DNA of 64,000 nucleotides, from contig NC_134678.1 in the NCBI RefSeq assembly GCF_024713945.1, positions 3,596,001-3,660,000 of the forward strand, given 5' to 3'. The position numbers were made by a program, and so were the translations under genes. Below are positions 14,206 through 25,400 of this stretch, piece by piece (positions within the stretch are counted from its first letter, which is position 1; each line of letters begins with the position of its first letter). A model generated the notes under the pieces. The model was given only the letters and a program-made list of their open reading frames with translations. It did no database searches and was not told the DNA's origin. The stretch comes from Dermatophagoides farinae. Taxonomy: Eukaryota > Arthropoda > Arachnida > Sarcoptiformes > Pyroglyphidae.

Positions 14206-15342
14206 TCAATTTGCCGCCCCCTCAATGAACTGTGTTAATGTTTTTTCAATGAACGATGCTTGACGGGTGAAAATTTGCTGTACTTTATCATCTTTTGTTT
14301 TGATGATTAGGCCTTGATGATGATCCTTTTTGGGTTTCAATATTCCATATGAAAGATCCGAAAATTGTATGGATGAGATGATTTTCTATAGAAAAATATA
14401 TTTGGAAAAAATTGGAAACAAATTAATTGTTTAATAAATTCTATTCATAAAAAAATTCTGCATTACCGGACATTCAATGTTAATCAAATGAAGACCTTTT
14501 TCATTTATTCCAATAAGAATTTTCTTATCATAGAAATTTGCATGAATAAGCGCTTCAAGAATAGATCGTTCCATTTGTGCTTCGAAAAAAAATCCGCCAT
14601 AACAAGGAATCGATTCTCGACATTTTCGTAAATATTCAATATACCATTCTGCATCGCGGCTTATACTGTCGACTACATCACTTTTTTCAATACATTTTTC
14701 CAAAGTCATACATGCTTTCTTTGCATTCTTAGTCATTTTCCAATAATTCTGTGTCTTACGCAATGAATTTTGATAAGATAAGTTTTTTGCCTGAATCTTC
14801 AAAGTCTTGTAGAAATCATTTTCAAAATTAGATGTAATTGAATGGACTGATTCAACAGATTTTTGATGATAATATTCTGCTCTTAATTCGATTTCACATA
14901 GTTCAACTCGTCGAGTGATATCCAATGGGTAAATATTTTTTTTAACATTATCTCGAGCTTCTAAGTATAAAATTTGAAGGACTTTAGCGTTGTTAATTTT
15001 TTCTTCATCTTTGATTGACAAATATCCATTACGTCCAAGTCTGAATTCCACTAATGATGATTTTATTTCATCAGTTTTCAAAAGTTCTTTAAATTTTTCT
15101 TTCATTTCAATCAAACGATGTTTTCGATTCAATGGTAACTGGAGTTTTGATTGATTGGGAGCTGTTTCAATATTGGTGATCCAAATCGCTAGAACATTAT
15201 AATCTTTGTGATCGTCATCGTCAATATGAATTTTATAATGATTTTCGCAAATTCTTTTGATTAAATCTTCTGCTGTTACATTCTCATTGTTGGTCAAATC
15301 AATTTCGAAAAATTCATCGTTTGGAAGTCTAATTTTTTCCAT
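14206..15342 (-). CDS. FRMD8: FRMD8/Bili-like FERM-domain protein
   Basis: Divergent FERM protein of the FRMD8 (iTAP) / Bili family. In vertebrates FRMD8 binds iRhoms and stabilises the iRhom-ADAM17 sheddase at the surface; fly Bili dampens Wnt signalling. Exons 15342-14467 and 14385-14206 (81 bp intron, phase 0) give 351 residues. Family match rests on colinear blocks recalled from FRMD8: NVLAIWI near residue 50, VLQILYLEARDNV with a following YPLD near 125, and a YLRKC-CYGGFFF block near 240, followed by a PH-like F3 segment (ILIGINEKGLHLINIECP) completed by the second exon. The C-terminal disordered tail of vertebrate FRMD8 is absent, so the protein ends just after FERM lobe F3. The first ATG was taken as start; no upstream exon was seen. 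Other small FERM proteins such as KRIT1 fit less well. Confidence 0.75.
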
Positions 15343-15750
15343 AATTGAATGAAATTTATTGCAAAATCACAAATTGATATATCCTGGTCGCACCCGATTG
15401 ATAAAAAATAAAAAACAATAAAATCGGAAAATAAACAATAGTTGCCAAGTTTATACTGAGCAAGTTGATCATTCCAATTGTATCCCAGTTACAAAATAAA
15501 TATAGTCACAAAATGATGATAATTACGCAGTTACATTTTGATTTTATAATTTTTTATGGAAAATAATATTCAAAAAGACATTTGCATATGATGAAATATA
15601 ATAAAAGCTAATAAATTCAGACCTATGGAAAGATACAATTAGGCGAGTTAAATCATTCATTCATCAAGAAAAATAAAAAAAGATTTAGATGAGAAATGAA
15701 AACATTGATTAATTGAAGATAAAAATTATTTCAAAACTAATGACAATTAA
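15343..15750. other. Intergenic, FRMD8 promoter / CHP1 3' region
   Basis: AT-rich sequence between the FRMD8-like start codon and the CHP1 stop codon. It must contain the FRMD8 promoter and the CHP1 3' UTR. No further feature is seen. Confidence 0.5.
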
Positions 15751-16420
15751 TTAATGAAGGAACCTAATGGACATTTTTCCTTCAACATCTGTTCGTTCTA
15801 ATGTTTTACAGAATTCTGAAAATGTTATACATTGATCACCATCTTTATCAGCTTCCATTATAGTACGATCGGCAATGTTGGCCAATTGTTCAGTCGATAT
15901 GTTGGATCCGACCATCATATGCAAAACTGCAAGCAATTCATCACGAGAAATTTTCTCATCACCATCTAAATCATACATTTTGAATGCAAATCGAAGTTTA
16001 TCTTCACGCGAATTTAGTTTTATTTCACGATTTTTCTTGATTGGACGGAATCGTGCCAATATACGCATGAATTGTCTAAAATTAATGCGATCATCAAAGG
16101 AATCGGTTTCAGAAAAAAATGCCTGTACAATACGATCACCAAGTGGATTGATAGCCAATTCTGGTATACGAAGAAAATCTTCTCGTCCTAATGTACCATT
16201 ATCACCTTTATCCAAGCTAGTAAAACGGCTATACAATCGTTCAATTTGTGATGCACTAACTGTTTTTAAGAATAATCGTAATTAACAAATTAATTAACTT
16301 GGATATATAGATTTTTCGTTCAAAAAAAAAAAAAAACAATTGTAAATACTTACAGCCAGTTTCATTTTGGATTGCATTGATCTCTTCATCTTGTAACATT
16401 AACGAAGATTTGTTGCCCAT
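15751..16420 (-). CDS. CHP1: Calcineurin B homologous protein 1 (EF-hand)
   Basis: N-myristoylated EF-hand protein that in animals is an obligate subunit of plasma-membrane Na+/H+ exchangers and also acts in vesicle traffic. Exons 16420-16354 and 16259-15751 (95 bp intron, phase 1, splitting the Phe codon of ETG-F-SASQIE) give 191 residues, close to the usual 195. The start MGNKSS is a myristoylation signal. Near-identical family blocks are LYSRFTSLDKG, RIPELAINPLGDRI and the C-terminus MSIRFLH. EF-hands 3 and 4 look competent for calcium (DLDGDEKISRDE and DKDGDQCITFSE). EF1 (DKGDNGTLGRED) and EF2 are degenerate, as in the family. The gene lies between FRMD8 and NEMF, all on the same strand, with separate promoters likely. 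Confidence 0.96.
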
Positions 16421-17092
16421 TTTATTTATTCTTTTGTGATTTACAAGCAAATTTAGTATGATTGTAGAATTTTTTTTTATAACTTTAACACTTAAAAATA
16501 ATGATTAAATCAAAATCAATTATATGATTCATATATGAAATGAATGATGAAAAAACTGGACACAGAGTCTCTGGGTACAACCAACGGCAACAACAAAAAA
16601 CAGAAAGTGATTGTATTTTATCGCCAACGTCAATGATGATTATTATGGTGACTGTGATCAATCATCAACAAATGAATAAATGAACAATAAATTAGTAAAC
16701 AACAGAATAGACATAAATACGACTACATTTGATGGTTATTTTCAATATATTCATATATACAAATCCAATCATTATTGAATGAATGGAAAAAAATGTATGT
16801 ATATGTGCTGATGATTATTGTGATTATTTATCAATCAAGGCTAAAATCATCTGAAACCTATAGGTGGAGCTCAATCATGATGTCCAATTCGATCCGGTAG
16901 ATGGCATTTGCTATCTTTCGAATGTAAATTGCTATATATCGACTATGTGATGCTTTGGATAACAAATTGCCATATTCAAACATTGTAATTGATTTTTTTT
17001 TTATTTTAATTTGGAAAAAATTATAATTCAATTTTTAAAATAAAAAGGATTCAATAATTTATTTCATAATATTGTTAAATATTAATATTCAT
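16421..17092. other. Intergenic, CHP1 promoter / NEMF 3' region
   Basis: About 670 bp with no credible reading frame. It must hold the CHP1 promoter and the NEMF 3' UTR. A slightly more GC-rich block lies at about 16560-16640. No specific element can be named. Confidence 0.5.
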
Positions 17093-19768
17093 TCATTTAT
17101 TAATCCTAGCCACAATTTTAACTTTAGCTGGCATATTTTTGGATATTTCCTGATCTTTTAATGCTTTAAGTAAATCTTTTTCACGATCAGTAGCCAATTT
17201 TTCTTTTAAAAATAACATTAATGCATTTTTTGATGCTTTACCACGTTTCGTTGAACCGGGTATGATTTTAACTTTATATTTGTATGATTGCATGGACGTA
17301 TATGGGCCACAAACTGGTAATGCATATAAAAGATTATCATCGGTCATTGGATTCGATACTAATGATGAGATAATTCGTTGACTATCAAGACTGTATTTGT
17401 TCAATTCTTCTTGAATATCATCATCATCATCATCACCAGAATTGTTTTCATTTTTATTTTTGTTCATTGTTTCTTCATCATCAACGATATCGGATTTATT
17501 GTCATCAGTATCATCATCATTATCATCATTATGAATGTTAGTCTCCGCTTCAGCATTTTCAGCCGCAGCTATTGTTTCACCAGTTTCTGTAACTGTTTCT
17601 TTTAAATTTTGTTCAATATTCTTTTTATCAATTTTATTACGCTTTTTCATTTGTTTGGCAGCCATTTTCTGCGAAAACATTTTCACTTTTTTCTTTAAAT
17701 TTTCTCCTGTGTTGACAATGGTATAATCATCATCATCTGTTTTGGAGAAATGTTCAAGTAAATCTTTATATTTAACTGTCGTATCCGGAAATGAAGAATC
17801 AATTTCTTCACCATCTTTGTCTTGAATCGTTGGTGGTGGTTGTGCTTTTCGTTGTTCATTTCGACGTTCAAAGCTTTCTTCATCGATTCGAAACAGAATG
17901 CCAAAACCAAGGACTAAATTCTGTAATGGTATGTAGTTTTTTTTGCCCCTTATCATAAATGAACCGACGGATAAATATTGGCCTGTTGGTGCCGTTTTCT
18001 GTACCTGATGAGAGTATACCCAATAAGCGGCGGATACAACTTTAGCTTCCCATGATGCACTGTAACAAACGGCCATATTAGCCGCTTCATTTATGGTTTT
18101 AGGGGGTATTTCTGGCTTTTCTGTGTGGTTTTTGATTACCACCGAAGTAGCACCATGAATATCAGCATGCACATAAAGATCATTTTTGGTTAGATAACGT
18201 TTGACTATCATTTCGTTTTGTTGTGCATCGCGACCAGCAATAACTAAATAACCTTCCGAACTGATGAACCAGAAAAATTTTTCGAACCACAATGTTTTCT
18301 TCGCCATAACAATAGTCGTTTTGATAGTGGTTTCTTTAAGTTCTTGTTTAACTTTACGTTCAACATTCTTATAGATCTTTTCAGTATGGTCCAAGGTTTT
18401 TTGTTCTTTTTTCGCTGCATCTTTTCGATGATCATAGTATTTTCTTGCATTTCCATACGCCGTCAGATCGATATCGATATCGACAACCATAGAATCTCTA
18501 CCATCACCATCTTCGTAAGGATCATCAAGCAGCATAGCGAAACAATTCTTCTCCAATTTTAGTCCCTGTATCTTTGATGCAATTGGATCGCAATTATCTT
18601 GAGCATCTTTTACCATCTCAGCAATCATATCCCATGAATATTTATTTGCTATAGCACTTCGAAGGACCGAAATAGCATTTTCAACTAATTCAATGTTATT
18701 TTCAATCAGTGCCGCACGACGATTATCAATTTCTTGTAATTTGGCTAGATTCTCTAGCCGAGATTCGTGATCCTTTTTAATCGATTCCAATTTTTTCATT
18801 GCCTGTTTCTCGTGTTGAACAACTTTCGATTCAATACGTTGTGATTCCATGCTGGAGAAGAAAATATCAACAGCTTTATTAAAGCTTTCATATTCAGTGT
18901 GACGATGATTTTCCAATTGTTTGAATAGATATGGATGGAATTCGTCATTCATTGCAATATCTTCGGTTGAATTTGGTCTTTTTTCAATTTTCATTGTCAG
19001 ATAACCTTTCGATGATGCTGCTCGAATTTCTTTGACAATTGATTCGGCATGATCGAATACACATTCCAACCAATCAATATCTTCTATTGTTACTTTTATT
19101 CGATTTGTATCCGAAATATTTTTAACTTTCATCAATGAATGTTCCAATAAGTTTGGTCCATATAAGAAATGTGGATTGAATAATTTTTTAAAATTTTGTT
19201 CCTTTGAATTGGCCAAAATCTGTTGAATACGATTTTGTGACATTTTAGATTCTTCTGCAATGTATGTATTCAAATTCATTGGATACTTTTCTCGGACAGC
19301 AATATTAATATTCGTTTTAGCGTCTTTATGAATCCGAAGCAAACTAAGGATGATATAATCTTTATCGGTAAGAATGATATTTCCTTTGCTATAAAGTTCG
19401 AGGATAATGTGATTGGCGTATTCAGCTGTACCAAATTGAAGATCAACAACTCGATCGTTACCAATTTGTTTGATCGTTTCAAGACGTTTATTTTTAATAT
19501 GTTTACGTAGTTTCATTGTAAAACCGGATGGTGATGAATTTTTCGGCCAATCATATTCAGTCAAATGTATACGAATGCCAGATTCAAGAATGAGCATCTG
19601 TTTCAAATGTTCTTCGTCTACATTTTTGTCATGTGCTGGATGAGAGAATCTTATCAAAAATGTTTTATTATCTATGTCGTAAACTTGATAAACACGATTG
19701 CCACATAATTTTTCTCGAATTTCGGGTAATATGGCAATTAAATCAAATGTAGTGAAACGATTTTTCAT
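17093..19768 (-). CDS. NEMF: NEMF / Rqc2 / Caliban ribosome quality-control factor
   Basis: Component of the ribosome-associated quality-control complex. It binds stalled 60S subunits, recruits the Listerin E3 ligase and directs C-terminal tailing of the nascent chain with tRNA-delivered residues. A single uninterrupted exon encodes 891 residues. NFACT-N starts at the first residue (MKNRFTTFDLIA). The NFACT-R segment contains the hallmark DLYVHADIHGATSVVIKN near residue 550. A C-terminal NFACT-C segment ends in NMPAKVKIVARINK. The acidic residue at position 9 and the Asp-Arg pair in IGNDRVVDL (about 105-106), needed for tailing in yeast Rqc2, are present. Coiled coil occupies about residues 310-400. 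An Asp/Asn/Glu-rich linker at about 720-790 is low complexity. The start is 196 bp from the oppositely oriented USP39 start. Confidence 0.96.
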   Translation of the reverse strand: MKNRFTTFDLIAILPEIREKLCGNRVYQVYDIDNKTFLIRFSHPAHDKNVDEEHLKQMLILESGIRIHLTEYDWPKNSSPSGFTMKLRKHIKNKRLETIKQIGNDRVVDLQFGTAEYANHIILELYSKGNIILTDKDYIILSLLRIHKDAKTNINIAVREKYPMNLNTYIAEESKMSQNRIQQILANSKEQNFKKLFNPHFLYGPNLLEHSLMKVKNISDTNRIKVTIEDIDWLECVFDHAESIVKEIRAASSKGYLTMKIEKRPNSTEDIAMNDEFHPYLFKQLENHRHTEYESFNKAVDIFFSSMESQRIESKVVQHEKQAMKKLESIKKDHESRLENLAKLQEIDNRRAALIENNIELVENAISVLRSAIANKYSWDMIAEMVKDAQDNCDPIASKIQGLKLEKNCFAMLLDDPYEDGDGRDSMVVDIDIDLTAYGNARKYYDHRKDAAKKEQKTLDHTEKIYKNVERKVKQELKETTIKTTIVMAKKTLWFEKFFWFISSEGYLVIAGRDAQQNEMIVKRYLTKNDLYVHADIHGATSVVIKNHTEKPEIPPKTINEAANMAVCYSASWEAKVVSAAYWVYSHQVQKTAPTGQYLSVGSFMIRGKKNYIPLQNLVLGFGILFRIDEESFERRNEQRKAQPPPTIQDKDGEEIDSSFPDTTVKYKDLLEHFSKTDDDDYTIVNTGENLKKKVKMFSQKMAAKQMKKRNKIDKKNIEQNLKETVTETGETIAAAENAEAETNIHNDDNDDDTDDNKSDIVDDEETMNKNKNENNSGDDDDDDIQEELNKYSLDSQRIISSLVSNPMTDDNLLYALPVCGPYTSMQSYKYKVKIIPGSTKRGKASKNALMLFLKEKLATDREKDLLKALKDQEISKNMPAKVKIVARINK

Positions 19769-19964
19769 TTTTGTTTTTACTTTGGTTAAAATTCAAGCAA
19801 CTTGTTGTTTTGTTTATTTTTTCTTGTTCAACGTGTTCCTTCTAAATCAAAGGAATTAATGTCACCTTTTATTTGAAAGTACTTTTTGAGTTTTAGAGTT
19901 TTTCAATATTATTCTGGAACAAGCCGTGAAAGGGAATTTTATTGAATTAACAGCAACATTTAAA
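19769..19964. promoter_or_regulatory. Divergent promoter region NEMF/USP39
   Basis: Only 196 bp separate the NEMF start codon (minus strand) from the USP39 start codon (plus strand). Both genes must start transcription here or in each other's 5' ends. No TATA box is obvious. Confidence 0.6.
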
Positions 19965-21582
19965 ATGTCCAAAAGAAAATTTAATACCGATTTTGATAAT
20001 GGTGATAACAATAATAATAATGGAGATCAAAAGCCAAAGTTTCAGCAGCAAGTAAAATATGATAATCGTTCCAGACATTGTCCATACTTGGACACAATAA
20101 ATCGTGGTGTGTTGGATTTTGATTTTGAAAAGTTATGCTCAATTTCATTGTCCAAAATTAATGTATATGCTTGTTTAGTTTGTGGAAAATATTTTCAAGG
20201 TAAGAATTTTATCAATGATTTTGATTTTATTTAACAAGTTTGATGATCTCTTTGTAAATAGGTCGAGGAATCGGCACACATGCCTACATGCATTCGGTAT
20301 CATGTGGTCATCATGTTTTCTTAAATCTACATACATTAAAATTCTATTGTCTGCCAGATAATTATCAGATTATTGATTCATCCCTTGATGATATTGTTTA
20401 TGTTTTAAAGCCAACATTTTCTCATATAGAAATTAAAAAATTGAATTCTAATAATAAATTATCGATTGCTTATGATGGTACCGCATATTTGCCCGGTATA
20501 GTCGGTTTGAATAATATCAAAGAAAATGATTATTGTAATGTCATTCTACAGGCATTGTCACATGTAAAAACAGTTCGAAATTATTTTCTGATTGAATCAA
20601 ATTATGATATATTTGTTCGTCAAAATTCTCAAGATCATTCAGCACTATTATTGCAACGATTCGGTGAATTATTACGAAAGTTATGGAATCCTAAAAATTT
20701 TAAAGCTCATGTATCTCCACATGAAATGCTTCAAGCAGTCGTATTGTCATCAAAAAAACGTTTTCAAATCACACAACAAGGTGATCCGATTGATTTTCTT
20801 AGCTGGTTTCTGAATGCTTTGCATTTGGCATTGAAAGGAAGCAATAAGAATGATTCATCGATCGTATTCAAAACGTTTCGAGGCTCAATGAAAACCTATA
20901 CACGTAAAGTGATACCTATTGATAAATCAATTGAAGAAAAGCTTCATTTGATGGAAAATGAAGAATATGCTGAAAAATGTGATGATGGAAATTTCCTCTA
21001 TCTAACGCTTGATCTTCCACCGACACCTTTGTTTCGTGATGAAATGAGCGAAAACATTATACCACAAGTTCCATTAAGTCGGTTATTAGCCAAATTCGAT
21101 GGTATATCCGAAAAAGAATATAAAACATATAAAGATTCATTTCTAAAACGATTTGTCATAACAAAATTTCCTAAACATCTTATCCTTTATATCAAACGTT
21201 TCACTAGAAATACGTTCTTTTTGGAAAAAAATCCGACCATCGTGAATTTTCCAATAAAAAATGTCGATCTTTCCGAATTGTTTCCTAATCAAGATCAGCA
21301 AGGAAATGAACGGAATTCAAAAGTGGTTTATGACCTCATCGCTAATATTGTTCATGATGGTCAACCAGAATCAGGAAAAGGAACATATCGAATACATATT
21401 TTACATAAGGTAAATGACATTCTTCAATTTTTTAAAATAACAAATTCTATTCTATTCATTTATCCAACTAGGGCACTGGAAAATGGTTCGAAATACAAGA
21501 TTTACATGTCACCGAGATACTTCCTCAAATGATTACATTATCGGAAGCATATATACAAATCTGGGAACAGCAAAAATGTTGA
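19965..21582 (+). CDS. USP39: USP39 / Sad1, U4/U6.U5 tri-snRNP-associated pseudo-deubiquitinase
   Basis: Spliceosomal protein needed for tri-snRNP recruitment. Exons 19965-20199, 20262-21409 and 21472-21582 (62 bp introns) give 497 residues. The first ATG (MSKRKFNTDF) was used; a GTG lies upstream in frame but is not a plausible start. A zinc-finger UBP domain (residues about 40-135: SRHCPYLDTINRGVLDF, VCGKYFQG, HAYMHS) precedes a USP fold (about 165-490: AHVSPHEMLQAVVL, FLSWFLNALH, VEKNPTIVNFP-like EKNPTIVNFP, ILPQMITLSEAYIQIW). As in other USP39 proteins the catalytic Cys box has lost Cys (GLNNIKENDYCN: Asp at the catalytic position). A Cys sits two residues later, at a site that is Ala in human. 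It is therefore expected to be catalytically inactive. Confidence 0.96.
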
Positions 21583-22431
21583 ATTGAATACAGTATTATA
21601 TATAAATGATTAAGTTTGTTTGATTCTTGGTTGTTGAAATTGATGTGAACAACATTTAAAACCATTTTTTAAGCAATCAAAATTAACGTTTAATCAATGA
21701 ATATTGAACATGATGTAATTCAAGTCATAATTTTGAAATGTATTTTTTAATATATAATTTGATCGAAAACTTTGTATATAAAAGAATACTTTATCCATTT
21801 GTTTATTCCATGAGGTATTATTAATATATATAAAAATCCATTACGCCATGAATTCAATCTCCGAAGGTTATTGCGCGCGCATAATATCCTCATTAATTTA
21901 TAAATACGTGTTTCCATTCAATTCTTTCTCTCCACATTTTTTTTTCTTTCCATGCATGCATGGATTTTGTTATTGATCGTAACTGTGTCAACAATGATCA
22001 TGATGTTGCGAATTGTTGGTACTTTTTGGCACATGTTTCAAGATGGCCACGACCACTTTCTTGTTGATCAACAAAACAACATGATACATTGTTCATAATC
22101 ATAGATGTCTTATATCCAATGTCGAGACATTCAAACAATAATAAATTGTGGATATAATATTGTAATAACAAGCAATGAGACGGTTCATTTTTGTTGTTTT
22201 TTTTATGACGTCGTAATTGTGGTGATTCTTTAATGAGTGTTGACTAGCTAGCATCACCGGTCATTGGTGAATTCTTTGCCATTTTTCTTTTTCTTACATG
22301 TCATTACAAATTGTATTACCAGAATTTAATCATTCGTAAACTTGGATAATTTCATGAAGTGATAAATTTTTTTCATCCTTTCGTCTATAATTCATAAATG
22401 ATTGTTCACTATTTTAAATAATAAATCGATT
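21583..22431. other. Intergenic, USP39 3' end / spectrin-KASH promoter
   Basis: About 850 bp with no credible reading frame. A GC-richer patch with GCGCGC and a CATGCATGCATGG block lies at about 21860-21965. It must hold the promoter of the following large gene. Confidence 0.5.
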
Positions 22432-25400
22432 ATGAGTTTTTCTGGTGATAATTTCTATTGTGACAATGCCCGTTATGAACGTTCGAAAATCGGTAAACTT
22501 CGTAATGAACGGGAAGAGGTACAGGCCAAAACGTATAAGAATTGGATCAATTCAATTCTTATACAAGGTCGAACTGGTATAGATAATATCTATACGGATT
22601 TGGCAAACGGCGAAAAATTAATCATTCTATTGAGACTGTTGACCGGTGAGAATGTTGGTACAATAAACAAAAGTTCATCATTGCTTCATAAAATTGCCAA
22701 TGTCAGCCAAGGCCTCAGATTTATCAAAAGCAAGGTTTGTACAATGAGAATTTGGTATAAAATAATTTTAAATTGAATACAATATCAATCTAATTAATTT
22801 TATCATTCAAACAGAATGTATATCTCGAAAGTATTGGACCCGATGACATTGTTAATGGAAATAAAACGCTCACTTTGGGCTTAATCTGGACATTGATTCT
22901 TCGTTTTCAGCTTAGCAAACATCTTGATTTTGAACAATATGATCTAAAATCAATTAAAGAATCTCTGCTACTTTGGTGTCGTAATCGTGTTAAACATTTA
23001 GAATTTGTAGAAATTGTTGATTTTCAGCAAAGCTGGCAAAATGGCTGGGCATTCATTGCATTAGTTCATAGTTTTCGACCAGAATCATTGGATATCGATG
23101 GATTGCGACGTAGAGAAAACCGAGAATTGTTAGCCATCGCTTTCGATACTGCTTATCAACAATTGTTGATACCAAAAATCTTAGATATCGACGATGTTAT
23201 CAATGAGCCTGACGAAAACTCAATATTGACTTATGTATCTTTTTTCTACAATCTACATAGTAGAACTAAAAACTCAGAGACTAACGTTAAACGGATACAA
23301 TACTTATTGACGCACATTAGTGATGTTGACAATATGCAAGATTCATACATCAATCTTTGTCGTGCCCTATTGGAATGGATTACATCGAAATCAACTTTGT
23401 TTGAAACGGATGTTCCAGTGAATCAAGCACAAGATGCAATGTTGGAGTTTAATAACTATTTTTTCAATGAACGTTGTGAAAAATTAAAATGCCGAAATGA
23501 TTGTGAGACGCTATATTTTGAAATAATAAGCATGCAAAAAGAGACCGGTATCAAAACTTTCAAACCTTCGAATGGCTTAAAAGTGAAAGATTTGGAAAAA
23601 TCTTGGCTAAATTTAGAAGTGATCGAAACTAAGCGGCTTTCAAAACTTAAAAATCTGATCAACCAACAGAGAAAAATTTGTCAACAAGCTGAATTGTTTG
23701 ATACTAAAAGTCAGAAATTCGAAAATTACATAGTTTCTAAGCTAGAATTATTGAATAATGATATTCATGATCGAGAAGCCCGTTTCTCTACAAGATCTTG
23801 AGCAACATTTACAACAATCGGAAGCAATATGTCTGGATGTTCATGATAATAATATGAAATTTGATTCTTTGATATCATTAGCCAATGAATTGATTGAACA
23901 ACATTATGGTGATTCACAATTTTATAGCCAATATCTTAGCCATATTGATGGAAAATTGAAACGTTTGCACGAACTTGCCTCCACAAATCTAACAACCATT
24001 GAATTAACACGACATTTATTTACCGATCTTACCTGTATTGAAAACATTCTCAATGAATCTCACGATCTATATGGACAAATAAATTCAATTGGCATTTCAA
24101 ACGAGTCGATTGATTCTATTCAAAAAATTTTGCTTAATTTAGAGAAGCTAAAATATCTTGAAATTTATTTAATTGTATTGGAAAAAGATTATCTTGAATC
24201 GCAACGACAATTTGATTCCATTCGTTTAGATGATAAATATAAATATTGTTTCATCATTTTTGATATTGATATCTATATGAAAAAATTGACTGATTCAAAA
24301 TCAAACATTGTATTGTGTCGAGATTCGATTGAAAGACTCAAGAAAATTTCTGAATATCAAATCCATTTGAATGAATTCATCACCAGTGTTGAGTGTTTAT
24401 ATCAATTTTTGAATGAAAAACATACACTGACTAAAACGGATCCAAATGATTGCTTCAATTGCTCTACTATCCATTTCATACAACGTCGAAATAATATCAT
24501 TAAACTTGAAATAAAAGTAATGGAACGAGAACTGTATTCTACTTGTAAAAACGGCTATTTGCTCATGAATTCAAAAGAACATAATGACACCATTGATGAA
24601 TTGATAAAGGCAAAAATCGAAAAAGTCAAGAATGATTTCAAAAATTTCATATTCACCATCAACGAACGAACATTATTAATCCATGATTGTATAACATTAT
24701 ACAATTTAATTGATGAATTACGTCAGCATGAAGAATTGATCAAAAATCTTAATAATAATTTCTATGAAAGTATTCTGGAAAAAATTGATTTATATCAAAA
24801 TGATTCACTTTATCTAAGTGAAATATTTGACAAACTTGGCCAACTTTCTATTCGAATGGAAAAATATCATAGTGATGATGGTCAAGATAATTGTTCAAAA
24901 TTTATTTTATATCTAAAAAATTATCAGCTGGATCTAAATAATTTTCGACCATCACACATCTATCTTATTATTGAAATCAATCTTCCTGATATTCATTTAG
25001 ATAAGTTCCGTACGATTCATCTGAACCTGTTTGAATTAATTCGAGATAGAATCGATCATATTAAACAATTGATATCTGTAACTCGATCAGATTTTGATGT
25101 CAGAAAATTGAAACAAATGTTAAATGTGAAATGTGACGATGATGACAAGATTCAAAATGATGAAATCACTTCCATTCAGAATATGCCAACTGTCGCAGAA
25201 ATTGATTTAATTTTTCAATTATTTTTCGAACAGCATCAACATTCACCAGTTGAACTCGAAGATTCTTTATATCAACGTAATCATTTTGTAATTTCAGATT
25301 TCCGTAACATGAAAGTATTATCGACTATGATAAAACGTACTATGAATTTGCTAAAATCAGCCAGAGATATTGTCGATTTATGTCAATTGAATCGATCTAT

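Noticed and set aside
19926-19964. Upstream in-frame extension of USP39
   Set aside because: The extension begins at GTG, not ATG; the first ATG at 19965 fits better.
22432-23300. Annotation of the KASH gene as an ordinary nesprin/MSP-300 from its C-terminus
   Set aside because: The CH domains carry beta-spectrin hallmarks (YERSKI, LESIGPDDIV, ILRFQ) rather than nesprin ones, so the plain name would hide the chimera.
23733-23778. A 46 bp intron (GTTTCT to AGAAG) to explain the first frame step
   Set aside because: It would delete residues clearly homologous to spectrin repeat 1, and both splice sites are poor.
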